Part shown: positions 34,601 to 43,400 of the stretch, in pieces
How the letters are laid out: every line of letters starts with the position of its first letter
How positions within the stretch are numbered: position 1 is the first letter of the stretch
Assembly: GCA_038380435.1 (NCBI GenBank)
Contig: JAWZYU010000764.1
Coordinates: 1 to 64,000 of the forward strand
Reading direction: 5' to 3'
Length of the DNA: 64,000 nt
Origin: Ryuthela nishihirai
Taxonomy: Eukaryota; Arthropoda; Arachnida; Araneae; Heptathelidae
Translations under genes and position numbers: made by a program
Notes under the pieces: generated by a model
Seen by the model: the letters and a program-made list of their open reading frames with translations, nothing else
What the model was told of the DNA's origin: nothing
The model's database searches: none

Positions 34601-35281
34601 CGTGATAACTTCCATATATACTCGACTCAGCATGTCTGGTGTTGGCTTGTTTTACCTCTGAGCGGCACTTTTTTTGCACACAATGGGCTAAAAGGTCAGG
34701 TCGCACTGAATCCGAGGGTTCAGAGAAGGTTGAAAGGAGGGGACCCACTGGACAGCTGTTGAGAAACCGATGGTGGCATTCCGTCAAGGCCATCCAGAGT
34801 GTTCTTTAAAGTTCACAAGATATGGCTTTCCCGCCCAAGGGGCCACAGCTTAGCGTCTCATCCGATGGACGGCTGTCAATTTCAAGCCAACTGACAGAGG
34901 GCAGGGCGGGTAGTTTTGAGGAGATAAATCTTAACGCCGGCCCAGCTGGAACCTGGGAACTGCATATTACGAGCCTGGCGCGCTACCGACTGAGCCCCTG
35001 GTTTCCTCCCTAGTTTACGCACCTAGTGTGTTCCACAGAGGGGATTTTGTACCATCATAATTCTCACTTAAGTATATATATTAAAACGAAAATCAAATAA
35101 TATAAGAAATAAACATACTTGAGGGAATGCCATTCCTCGCTTTTTCGATGAATTCAACAGCGGTGTTCAAAAAAGAAGTGATACGTTCTTGAAATCCACA
35201 TGTTGATTTCTGCGTTTCGCATTTGATGCCACTAATTACTGTATACCAAAGAAGTGCCAACAGAATATTGATGCCCGACAT
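22399..35281 (-). CDS. Lectin gene B: tachylectin-5-like (techylectin) fibrinogen-domain protein, five exons
   Basis: Joining 35281-35119, 34319-34159, 28960-28855, 27428-27264 and 22688-22399 gives an 885-nt open CDS (294 aa) with the same phases (1, 0, 1, 1) as gene A. It has a signal peptide, two N-terminal cysteines, and a complete fibrinogen-like domain. The domain shows [19 protein letters not shown], a KDRDNDNN calcium loop, and [15 protein letters not shown]. The CH motif is preceded by Thr instead of the Lys of gene A. That position lies by the ligand pocket in this family, so specificity could differ (inference). Gene A is its closest relative in the window, and exons 2 and 4 are nearly identical to it. 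Likely a secreted immune lectin; no lesion seen. Confidence 0.93.
22840..23391 (+). mobile_element. SINE-A composite: full copy plus one reiterated 3' half
   Basis: A complete plus copy is followed at 23221 by a second 3' half restarting at CGTTAAAGAACACGC. The spacing between equivalent points is 169 bases. A single TSD, ACTAACAATCTGG, flanks the whole unit. The restart point is the same as in the array at 44501-45422. Confidence 0.93.
23392..23902. other. Intronic stretch without recognised features
   Basis: AT-rich DNA of gene B intron 4 with short C tracts near 23560-23610. Confidence 0.45.
23903..24223 (+). mobile_element. SINE-A copy (diverged, internal deletion) with TSD
   Basis: Plus copy with a shortened middle, flanked by CTTATCTACAGT. 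Confidence 0.88.
24224..24649. other. AT-rich intronic stretch
   Basis: Nothing recognised. Confidence 0.45.
24650..25030 (-). mobile_element. SINE-A full-length copy with TSD
   Basis: Reverse copy flanked by TTGAAATTCAGGATT. Confidence 0.95.
25031..25423. other. AT-rich intronic stretch
   Basis: Nothing recognised. Confidence 0.45.
25424..25808 (-). mobile_element. SINE-A full-length copy
   Basis: Reverse copy close to consensus; no clear TSD could be read. The following 400 bases (25810-26216) hold no recognised feature. Confidence 0.92.
26217..26599 (-). mobile_element. SINE-A copy (diverged)
   Basis: Reverse copy with many substitutions, followed by a younger plus copy that duplicated its end. 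Confidence 0.85.
26607..26966 (+). mobile_element. SINE-A copy, 5'-truncated, with TSD
   Basis: Starts at CCAGGCTCG, i.e. lacks the first third of the head. Flanked by CCCCAGGACTT, the first five bases of which belong to the older SINE. Confidence 0.92.
27264..27428 (-). CDS. Gene B exon 4
   Basis: 165 nt, acceptor CAG at 27431-27429, donor GTGAGT from 27263. It encodes [24 protein letters not shown], and [17 protein letters not shown]. One residue differs from gene A within the exon (Ala for Glu), and the split codon at its 3' end differs too. Confidence 0.94.
27456..27843 (-). mobile_element. SINE-A copy with a readable empty site in gene A
   Basis: Reverse copy flanked by ATTAGTG, 20 bases upstream of exon 4 in transcription order. 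Gene A has the uninterrupted sequence GCATTTTATTAGTGAGACC at 4013-4031, the pre-insertion allele. The SINE tail therefore now lies close to the exon 4 acceptor and branch-point region. Confidence 0.96.
28186..28627 (+). mobile_element. 5'-truncated LINE copy
   Basis: Last roughly 440 bases of the same LINE family as 60113-63430, with an open frame for [28 protein letters not shown] and [15 protein letters not shown]. It ends in GAGGATGATGATGAT, the family's simple-repeat tail. Confidence 0.93.
28855..28960 (-). CDS. Gene B exon 3
   Basis: 106 nt, acceptor CAG at 28963-28961, donor GTAAAT from 28854. It encodes [19 protein letters not shown] and [17 protein letters not shown]. It is clearly more diverged from gene A than exons 2 and 4. 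Confidence 0.94.
29150..29212 (+). pseudogene. Short Tc1-like transposase fragment
   Basis: ATGGATGTTCCCATAACGAC and the following 40 bases match the transposase relic at 31650-31700, with the same ACGGTAAACC...AGGTTGCGTGA order. Probably a remnant of a related copy. Confidence 0.6.
29286..29706 (+). mobile_element. SINE-A copy with internal duplication and TSD
   Basis: Plus copy flanked by ATAACTCGATTGCG. The CCTCCCCCAACCTTCTCTG segment is partly duplicated near 29565-29620. Confidence 0.94.
30209..30290 (+). repeat. tRNA-like repeat, copy 1
   Basis: GATGATCTAATGGTTAATACG resembles a tRNA D-arm / A box. The segment through ACATCGCATGAAATGTCC aligns with 32359-32455. Its continuation (ACAAGAAACACTTGAAATA) is displaced by two SINE-A insertions to 31091. 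Confidence 0.5.
30296..30677 (-). mobile_element. SINE-A full-length copy with TSD
   Basis: Reverse copy flanked by AAATGTCCTGTT. Confidence 0.95.
30702..31091 (-). mobile_element. SINE-A full-length copy with TSD
   Basis: Reverse copy flanked by ACAAGAAACAC, only 24 bases from the preceding copy. Confidence 0.95.
31270..31957 (+). pseudogene. Tc1-like transposase relic
   Basis: Translation gives [17 protein letters not shown] then [12 protein letters not shown] and [11 protein letters not shown] (helix-turn-helix region), [36 protein letters not shown] (an Asp of the DDE triad), and GIMVWGAIG. In-frame stops and shifts are present. It is cut off by the SINE-A at 31958, and the rest of the DDE domain is absent. 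More conserved than the relic at 10500. Confidence 0.85.
31958..32337 (-). mobile_element. SINE-A full-length copy ending the Tc1 relic
   Basis: Reverse copy directly after GGGGTGCTATTGG of the transposase. The transposase does not resume on the other side, so a deletion accompanied or followed insertion. Confidence 0.92.
32359..32455 (+). repeat. tRNA-like repeat, copy 2
   Basis: Second copy of the repeat at 30209: GGTGATCTAGCTGTTATGAT, then AATGTCC and ACAAGAAACACTGAAATAA. Confidence 0.5.
32690..32886 (-). mobile_element. SINE-A remnant with internal deletion
   Basis: The tail (CCTCTGAGCGCACTTTTTT) and head (ATTACGAGCCTAGCGCGCTA) remain. Most of the body is missing and a C-run ends the head. 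Confidence 0.75.
33160..33254 (-). mobile_element. SINE-C head (tRNA-like)
   Basis: On minus: a 7-bp acceptor stem (TGATGCG with CGCGTCA), a D-arm-like GGTTTAAGGGTAGAGCGC, an anticodon-like TCTGG-CATGTAT-CTGGA, and a T-arm GCGGGGTCGATTCTCGC. Loop position 33 is not U. The downstream bases GATAACT...TCAGATGT match those at 48630, so this is a dispersed tRNA-derived repeat, not a tRNA gene. Confidence 0.65.
33276..33662 (+). mobile_element. SINE-A full-length copy with TSD
   Basis: Plus copy flanked by CTTCCG(G/A)AATAA. Confidence 0.94.
33806..33937. repeat. Inverted dimer of the SINE-C 3' body
   Basis: GTAGAAATAGACTTCAA and its inverse, plus outer arms around AATACACAGAT / ATCTGTGTATTGATTATGG, form a hairpin of about 130 bases. 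Each arm matches the body of the SINE-C copy at 48559-48703. Confidence 0.7.
34159..34319 (-). CDS. Gene B exon 2
   Basis: 161 nt, acceptor CAG at 34322-34320, donor GTAAGA from 34158, phase 0 end. It encodes [37 protein letters not shown] and TDGGGWT. Identity with gene A continues about 35 bases into the downstream intron. Confidence 0.95.
34640..34997 (-). mobile_element. SINE-A copy (diverged)
   Basis: Reverse copy in gene B intron 1 with many substitutions and small deletions. Confidence 0.85.
35119..35281 (-). CDS. Gene B exon 1: signal peptide and N-terminal segment
   Basis: ATG at 35281-35279, donor GTATGT from 35118, phase 1. It encodes [20 protein letters not shown] and [17 protein letters not shown]. 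Length equals gene A exon 1 (163 nt). An upstream in-frame ATG exists, but alignment with gene A favours this one. Confidence 0.9.
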
Positions 35282-35500
35282 CTGAAAAACGAAGTGCGCA
35301 GTTATAATTATAACACGGACAATTATATACATATCATCGCATAACAAAAATAATAATACGATCACTTCTAGTTATGTGGCCTCACGCCACTGGATTATTT
35401 CCAAATCATGATCTCACGTACTTGGATTATTTCCAGGTCTTGTTTCACTTCCTCAGCTCAGTTAACATTTTTAGTGTAAATACATCCGTTCTTATAATGA
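35282..35500 (-). promoter_or_regulatory. Conserved upstream block of gene B
   Basis: Aligns with the region upstream of gene A. Two exact GGATTATTTCC motifs (35392-35402 and 35424-35434), TTTCACTTCCT, CAGCTCAGTTA, and CATCCGTTCTTATAA (TATAAG on minus, about 35494) are retained in order and spacing. ATTATATACAT near 35325 is an alternative TATA. Retention in flanks otherwise full of insertions argues for function. Confidence 0.5.
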
Positions 35501-35792
35501 GCAGTTGCGAAATTTAAAAAGTCGGATTTTGTCTATGGCCTCAAAAAATGATTCTGCACAGATGTCGTTTGAGTGTTAACAATTAAAAAAAAAACGCTTT
35601 CGTCGAACTGACATTTCTTGGAATAGAAGAAATCAATACCTCTTTCTTATCTGCGGACGTGATACGCACCTCGAATGAAGTAGGTTACTCTTCTGGTGTG
35701 ATAAACTATTAACCTTATGGGATGATACATGTACTGCTTTCATAAATATTATTAAGGAGGAAATGAATTTTCGCATGATAACACAAGATGCA

Positions 35793-36001
35793 GCTGTCCC
35801 ATGGCCGAGTGGTTAGCGCGCTTCGCTACTGACCTAAGGGACCTGGGTTCGAGCCCCGGGTAAGGCATGGATGTATGTGTCGTTTTTCTGCTGAGGTCCT
35901 GCCATCCTCTCAGATCTTCTACTGTGGCATATAAACTGCCAGGCTCCTGTCAGACCTCTGTGACTAGCAGCTGCTTGAGGGGGTATTTATTTTATTTTTT
36001 T
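35793..36001 (+). mobile_element. SINE-B copy with TSD
   Basis: The tRNA Ser/Leu-like head (GGCCGAGTGGTTAGCGCG ... GGGTTCGAGCCCCGGG) is followed by a body of about 130 bases with TTTTTCTGCTGAGGTCCTGCC and a TTTATTTTATTT tail. Flanked by AACACAAGATGCA. It sits between divergent genes B and C. Confidence 0.93.
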
Positions 36002-36028
36002 AACACAAGATGCACTTGCATTGAAAAC

Positions 36029-36410
36029 AGGACGGGGGTTTCTAAGTGGGTAGCGAACTAGGTTCGTAACTGCAGTTCCCAGGTTCGAGTCCCACCTGGG
36101 CCAGCGTTGAGATTTATCTCCGCAAAAAACTCAACGTCCTGCCTTCGGTCAGTAGGGGACACCGATGGGCATGGAAAGGCCGCCGTCAGTCGGATGGGAC
36201 GTTAAACCGTGGTCCATGTGCGGGAGAACCATACCCTGTGCATGTTAAAGAGCACACTGGATGGCCTTGACGAGAGGCTACCATCTGTCTCCTAATAGCT
36301 GTCCAGTGGGTTCCCTACCCCAACTTTCTCTGAATCCTCGGGGGTGGGGGACTTACCATTTAGCCCATTGTGTGCAAAAATGCCGGTCAAATGTAACCCA
36401 ACCCAACCGA
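36029..36410 (+). mobile_element. SINE-A copy (diverged) with TSD
   Basis: Plus copy flanked by CATTGAAAA, immediately after SINE-B. Confidence 0.88.
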
Positions 36411-37171
36411 CCATACATTGAAAATATGACAAAAAATAATGTCAAAGAAAAATGATAGTTTATCCAGAAATGAATGTTTTATCAAGAAAAAATAACTTTC
36501 GAAAGCAAATATTAAAACTGTCTATTTCACAAACATTGATATAAACACATGAGAGGAAGTGACGTCAATATCTCTAACACCAGATGGCTATGTTATTCCG
36601 AAGCGGTGTAACCTGACCTGTAGGAAGTTTACGTATCTCGATAGTGAGGAACACTCTAGTTAAAAGTTTCCAGGCGATATTTGCATTTATTCTTTCGTAG
36701 GACTAACCTTCGATCACCAGAGTAGAAATTTAAACGGCAAGATTCTTCCACATCAACTATAGGTAGGTGTTGTTTTATTTTTAGAAGTGAAATTTTACTC
36801 CAATAAATGCTCAAACGCAGTTTTGATGAGATCAAATGATGTTGACAGAGAGAATTTTATCTTGGCCACGCAATAGCCATCGAGTTGCGAAATTCTAGCG
36901 AAAGGGATGATATGAATCTGAAGAAACTTTACTAAATTGAAAAACGCATTTAACTTGGATTATGAAAGCATATTTTTACTTAATATTAGTTTATATTAAA
37001 GTAATTATAAAATGCAATAATTCCACAGCCTTCAAACAACTGTATTTCAAATGCTGTAAAAATGATACACCGCGTAGTGGTGACTCGTGGATATTATTTC
37101 AAGTAACATTAGCTATCGAAATCATTGCTAATATAATTGACTTCTATTGCATAGTTATTCGCTTATTTATG
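36411..37171. other. Intergenic AT-rich stretch between genes B and C
   Basis: No gene, element or regulatory block recognised. Confidence 0.45.
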
Positions 37172-37541
37172 GGGTTGGGTTGCTTTTCTGTACACAACGG
37201 ACTAAATGACCAGGTCACAAGGACCCCGAAGGCTTAGAGAAGATTATGGGGAGAGGACCCACTGAAAAAGCTGTTGTGAGACAGGTGATAGCCTCCCATC
37301 AAGGCCATCCAGCGTGTTCTTTAATGTGCACATGGTATGGCTCTCCCGCACTGGAAGCCACGGTTTAACGTACCATCCGACAGACGGCTGCTTTTCCAAG
37401 CCCATCGGTGTCCCTTACTGACCGTGGGCAAGGCAGGGAGTTGTCCGGAGATTAACCTCATCGCTGACCTAGCTGGGACTCGAACCTGGGAACTGCAGAG
37501 TACGAGTCTAGCATGCTATCAACTAAGCAAACCTCCCCACC
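37172..37541 (-). mobile_element. SINE-A copy (diverged)
   Basis: Reverse copy, older; TSD not readable. Confidence 0.85.
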
Positions 37542-37712
37542 TCGGTGGTCGCATATGCATTTTCTTCCTTTTTATTTATTGGTGGGTCAAAGCGTTGTTT
37601 AAATTCACGATGAGAGGAAACTGTACACCAAATTCAGTGATCATGGCTCTACAATTTAGAGTATATTCTTTCACCATTTTAACTCGGGGAACCTTTTTTG
37701 GGAGGAAAGGTA

Positions 37713-37924
37713 CAGTCGCTCAAAAAAGTATCCGAACGCTACGGTTGATTGCAGAATTTAGAAAAAATATATGGCAACGAATTTTTTAGAAATTAGTGAC
37801 TGGCAACCTTCGTGTCACGTGTCACGAAGTTTGTCAGTCACTAATTTCTAAAAAATTCGTTGCCATATATTTTTTCTGAATTCTGCAATCAACCGTAGCG
37901 TTCGGATACTTTTTTGAGCGACTG
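37713..37924. mobile_element. Palindromic MITE, short form
   Basis: TA-flanked 212-bp near-perfect hairpin with CAGTCGCTCAAAAAAGTATC ends. Confidence 0.93.
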
Positions 37925-38086
37925 TACTTGGGTGCCAACCCCTTACCTTTCTTTATGATGAGAGAAAGCTGTACACCGAATTTGCTAACCGTAGCTCTTC
38001 TCGTTTCTAAAAGTTTTCCACGAAAACTTTTTATGGTAAGGGGAACCGTTTTTTGGGATTTGAATATCTCTTCATTCCGGTTGGTA

Positions 38087-38999
38087 CAGTCGTCAAAAAA
38101 GTATCCGAACACTATGGTTGATTACAGAATTCAGAAAAAATATCTGGCAACGATTTTTTTTTATAAATTAGTGATCTGGCAACCTTCGTGTCACGTGACT
38201 TTTTCTGCATGAATTTTAGTGTGTTTTCGGATACTTTTTTAATATATATAATGCGTATGAATATATAATGCAATGAATATTGAGCGTGTGCAGTTACCGT
38301 CCACAGCAAACTGGAGCGGTTGCTGTTAATGTTCAAGCACATTGGATCGTGTGAGCTCACAAAAACCTGGATCGTGTGGGCCCACTCATAGAAATATTGA
38401 GCGTGTGCAGTTACCGTTCACAGCAAACTGGAGCGGTTGCTGTTAATGTTCACAGCACATTGGATCGTGTGAGCTCACAAAAACCTGGATCGTGTGGGCC
38501 CACTCATAGAAATATTGAGCGTGTGCAGTTACCGTTCACAGCAAACTGGAGCGGTTGCGGTTAATGTTCACAGCACATTGGATCGTGTGAGCTCACAAAA
38601 ACCTGGATCGTGTGGGCCCACTCATAGAAATATTGAGCGTGTGCAGTTACCGTTCACAGCAAACTGGAGCGGTTGCGGTTAATGTTCACAGCACATTGGA
38701 TCGTGTGAGCTCACAAAAACCTGGATCGTGTGGGCCCACTCACAGAAATATTGAGCGTGTGCAGTTACCGTTCACAGCAAACTGGAGCGTGTGCAGTAAC
38801 TGCAAACGGTCCAGTTTGCTGTGAACGGTAACTGGAGCGTATACAGTTGCTGTACACGCTCCAGATATTTTTTCTGAATTCTGTAACCAATCATAGTGTT
38901 TACACGAAGGTTGCCAGATTTCTAAAAAAAAACGCTGCCAGATATTTTTTCCGAATTCTGTAATCAACCATAGTGTTCGGATACTTTTTTGAGCGACTG
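38087..38999. mobile_element. Palindromic MITE, long form with internal 118-bp array
   Basis: TA-flanked. The left arm begins CAGTCGTCAAAAAAGTATCC and the right arm is GAGCGACTG. Between the arms lie four 117-118-bp units, starting GAGCGTGTGCAGTTACCG at 38282, 38399, 38517, 38635 and 38753 (the last partial). The three nearly identical open frames here are the repeat. Confidence 0.93.
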
Positions 39000-39099
39000 T
39001 AATAGAATAAACAATGAGACTACAAAAAATTGAATTATCGTTAAAATTATCCGACTTGAAAAGGGAAGAAAAGGAAAATGAAAATTGGAGATGTTTGGT

Positions 39100-39611
39100 C
39101 AGTGCCGGATTAACCATTAAGCAAAATAAGCACATGCTTAGGGCACCAAGGGAAAGAGAGGGGCACCACAGAGTTTTTTCCCCTTAACTATCATGCCCTT
39201 AACTCTTTCACTGCCACATGCGACTTTAATCGATTTTTTTTTGTAATTAACCTGATCTGCCGTGTTCGACTTTAATCTGAATTGTTAAAAAAACGTTCTC
39301 TTTGGTATTGTGAGTGTATTTTTATTTAACGTTTAAACATTTTAAACGTTTGAGGGTGACAGATATAGCCCTAGAATTCAATACGTTTGACTGTTTCACC
39401 AACGTTTTTCTGCATCAATTTTAGTGTGTTTTTTTTATCATTGTAAATGTATATAATCCATATTCTTTTTTGTGGCTTTTTGAATTTTGGCTTCTGTATT
39501 TTCAGACGCCAAATTAACACGTGTTCAATTAAGTAATGGAAGGGTCGGGGGGGGGGGGGGTACCATTGTTGGGCTGTGCTTAGGACATCAGTTGGCCTTA
39601 ATCCGGCCCTC
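39100..39611. mobile_element. hAT-like nonautonomous element
   Basis: Ends CAGTGCCGGATTAA and the inverse of GAGGGCCGGATTAA. Flanks TGTTTGGT / TGTTTCGT are an 8-bp TSD with one mismatch. No transposase inside; a G-run lies near 39548. Confidence 0.75.
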
Positions 39612-39669
39612 TGTTTCGTGCTCGTTAAGTACGTCTCCGGATACCTTGGTGCTTTCCTCCCAAAAGAAC

Positions 39670-40062
39670 GGAATGGGTGCTAGCTCAGTTGGTAGTGCAT
39701 CAAGTTCATAATCTGCGATTACCAGTTTCGAGCCACCCAACTGTTCCAGCGTTGAGATATATTATCTCCACTGAAAGTCCTCGGCAATGTCCCCACTCTG
39801 CTCTCGGTCAGAAGGGGACACCGATGGGCTTGAAAAGGCCGCCTTCCGCGGATGGGATGTAAAGACATAGCTCCGTGTGCGAGAGAGATCCTGTGCACGT
39901 TAAAGAACACACTGGATGACCTTGACAGTAGGCTGATATCTGGCTCCTAACAGCTATCCAGTGGGCCCCCAAACTTCTCTGAGCCCTTAGGGTCCTTGTG
40001 ACCTGACTCTTTTGCCCATTGTGAGGAAAAAAGTGCCACTCAAAAGGTAAAGCAACCCAACC
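39670..40062 (+). mobile_element. SINE-A copy (diverged)
   Basis: Plus copy with a head closer to a plain tRNA (GTGCTAGCTCAGTTGGTAGT). It lies about 225 bases upstream of the gene C start codon and may overlap its promoter. Confidence 0.87.
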
Positions 40063-40287
40063 TCCAAGATACAATGCGGACCCTTGTCCTAAGCAAAAAT
40101 TGTTAGAAATCAAGGTTTAGATATTCCATTCGGATTTTTATCGCCGTTAACGTTTTTTGGTAAAACATTATTTCCAAAAATGCAGCACTTTGAATGCAGC
40201 TTGCTACTACTGTCCTAATATGTGAGCAGTACATGACTTTTTTTTTTCAAATATGGTAATTGTAATTCTTGCAGCTGAAATAAAACG
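40063..40287 (+). promoter_or_regulatory. Presumed proximal promoter / 5' leader of gene C
   Basis: Only 225 bases separate the SINE-A copy from the ATG. The gene A/B upstream block is not recognisable, apart from a CATTATTTCC at 40166. A T-run followed by TTCTTGCAG at 40266-40274 could be a splice acceptor, so a noncoding first exon further upstream is possible. Confidence 0.35.
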
Positions 40288-40441
40288 ATGTCGCCTTTCT
40301 GTGGTGTGCTGTTGTGCTTCGTTGTAGCAGTTTGTTTTGCTGAAACTGAAGACAAAGATTGCGGGAGGACAATCAAAGCAGAAGCTTACCTCGAAACTGT
40401 TACGGAGTTGGTTAACAAGGTTAAAGAGCATTTCCCAAAAG
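40288..40441 (+). CDS. Gene C exon 1
   Basis: ATG at 40288, donor GTAAGT at 40442, phase 1. It encodes an 18-residue signal peptide, then ETEDKDCGRTIKAEAYLETV and a basic tail. It has only one cysteine in the mature N-terminus, against two in A and B. Confidence 0.88.
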
Positions 40442-43400
40442 GTAAGTTTTTCTACAGAACTTTTGCCCTAGCTTAGTATTGTTTATTTTGTCTCCTGTGT
40501 TTATTTATCCACCAAAAAATTTTCTAAACGTTTTCAGTTGAAGTTCATATTACTAGTAGAGCAGAATCTGAGGAGATAGAGATATTTTCAACCCCACTTT
40601 AGATCCCATTCGGTAAAGGTGCAGACATGGTGCAGCGTACAGTTTTCACAAGTCTTAAAGAATTCAGCCTAGAATAGTGGTTCAACCTTTTCGACACCAC
40701 GGACTGTCGACCTAGTCTCATTCCTTCTATAGACCTCCTATGATGTCTACTTCTTTCTGTAGAACCTTTGTCCATCGTTACCTGGTACATTTTAACTGAA
40801 ATATAGATTCTGGCAATTGAATCCATTCTAAAAGTCCCAAGAATGGATTATGTCTAGTTAAGGCTGACCAACAAAACTCCCCGCCCTGCTCACGGTCAGA
40901 TAGGACACCAATGGGCTTGGAAAGTCCGCCGTCTGTCGGATGGGACGTTGAACAGTGGCCCCGTGTGCGAGAGAGTCATGCTCTATGCATGTTAAAGAAT
41001 ACGCTGGATGGCCTTGATGAGAGGTTACCACCATCTGTCTGTCAACAGCTGTTCCAGTGGGTCCCCCCTACCCCAACCTTGTGCCTTTGGGGTTCTTGTG
41101 GCCTGGCCATTTAGCCCAATGTGTGAACAAAAGTGCCGCTCAGAGGTAAAATAACCCAACCCAAGGCTGGCCCGATAGCACAAGCATTCTATGCTGTCGC
41201 TTGGAGCTGCAAATTTTAAGGACGGTGTAATAGTAATTAGATGGACTTGCCAAATTTTAACTCAGAATAAAAATGACATGATTGTAAAATGCTTTGCTAT
41301 GATTTTGTATAATTTTGCGAGCCTAGTAATTTTGAAACACTGTTGCTAAAGATTTAGCTGGTACAGATTTATTTCAAATGTGGAGGTAGAAAAATTATTT
41401 ATATTGTAATTCGATCCACAAAAGTGATATGCTCGCTTGGTGGGGGGGGGGGAAGATAAATTTACTTGAGGCCGAAAAATATTCATTGGTAAAAAATTCA
41501 TTGGTACAGTCGCTCAAAAAAGTATCCGAACACTGTGGTTGCTTACAGAATTCAGAAAAAATATCTTGCAGCGTTTATTTTAGAAATTAGTAATCTGGCA
41601 ACCTTCCTGTCACGTGATTACAGAATTCAGGAAAAATATCTGGATCGTGTACAATAACTGCACACGCTCAATATTCCGTGAGTGAGCCCACACGATCTAG
41701 TATCAAAATAATATGACCACCTACAGTCACTCAAAAAAAGTATCCTAACACTGTGGTTGCTTACAGAATTCATAAAAAATATCTGGCAGCGATTTTTTTA
41801 GAAATTAGTGATCTGGCAACCTTCAGATCACTAATTTCTAAAAAAAATCGCTGCCAGATATTTTTTCTGAACTCTGTAAGCCACCACAGTGTTCGGATAC
41901 TTTTTTGAGCGACTGTATGAGGCGAAAAAAGTAAGTTGTAATGGTAAATTTTCAGAATGGTAAATTTTCAGAAAGGTAAATTTTCTTGAAGCGAAAAAAA
42001 TAAATTGTAATGGCAAAGAAAGCAAGTTTTAATGTCAGAAAAAAGATAAGTAATGGCAAAAAAAAAATCTAAATTTATTTGAAGTGGCGAAATGATTTTT
42101 TCGGGAAGCCGCAAAGAAAAAAGTTAGTTGGAGGCGGAAAAATTAATTTACTTGAGGTGGCAAAATGTTTTGCGCCTGCGTTGTCTCTATCTACCCTATT
42201 GGCAATTTTAACTTAAACATTTGAGAAGGGAAAAATCGATCCTTCAAAAATTCTTATATCATCAAAAAATAATTACATCTTTTGTAATCAACACAAGATA
42301 GCCATTGTTGCCACACTGAAATAACATACTTTCAACCAAAGGCAAAAGTTCTAATCTTGGTTATGTAAACGTGGAAAAAGTACTCTTTCCGTTAGAGCTT
42401 TCTGAAATGTTTAAAATTGCCCTCAGACCCTTAGAAATCCGAGTACCATAATTTCAGTAGACTGTTCCCTTCCGAAGCACTGCTCATGTGCAGAAATCGA
42501 GACTGAAGTAGTCGATGAACTACGGATTCTATACCGAACTTAAATATTGGGGAGGGTTGTTTTACCTCTGAGCGGCACTTTTTTGCACACCATGGGCTAA
42601 ATGGCCGGGTCACATGGACCCCGAAGGCTCAGAGAAGGTTGGGGGAGGGGTCCCACTGGAGCGGCTGGTGGAAGACAATGATAGCCTCTCGTCGAGGCCA
42701 TCCAGCGTGTTCTTTAACGTGCACAGGGCATGACTCTCCCGCACACGGAGCAAAGGCTTAACGTCCCATCCGATGGAAGGCGGTCTTCTCCAAGCCCATC
42801 GGTGTCCCCTACTGACCGTGGGCAGGAGGGGAATTTTGCGGAGATAAAGCGCAACGCTGACCCAGCTGGGACTCGAACCTGAGAACTACAGATTACGAGC
42901 CTGGCGCGCTACCGACTGAGCCACCCCCGCTCCATGTGATTTGTTATTTATTTATTATTCTTAAAAATAAATATTATGAACTAAAATCATTAGTTAATTT
43001 TTACTTTGGAAAGACTTTTCCCTAATGCTAGGACAATATTAAAATAGGATTTTAGAATTCAGAAATATTTTTGGTGACAGCCGTGAAGCAAATATATCAG
43101 GAAATAAAAATCAATTGTGTTATCAGAAAGGAAATAAAATCAATTGTGTTATCAGAAAGGAAACAAAATCAGTTGTACTATCAGAAAGGAAATAATATCA
43201 ATTGTGTTATCAGAAAGGAAATAAAATCAATTCCGTTATCAGAAAGGAAATAAAAATCAATTGTGTTATCAGAAAGGAAATAAAATCAATTCCCTTATCA
43301 GAAAGGAAATAAAAATCAATTGTGTTATGAGAAAGGAAATGAAATCAATTCCGTTATCAGAAAGGAAATAAAAACCAATTGTGTTATCAGAAAGGAAATA

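Noticed and set aside
39197..39260. A third piggyBac-like end (TTAACTCTTTCACTGCC) inside the hAT-like element
   Set aside because: No matching right end with TTAA was found.
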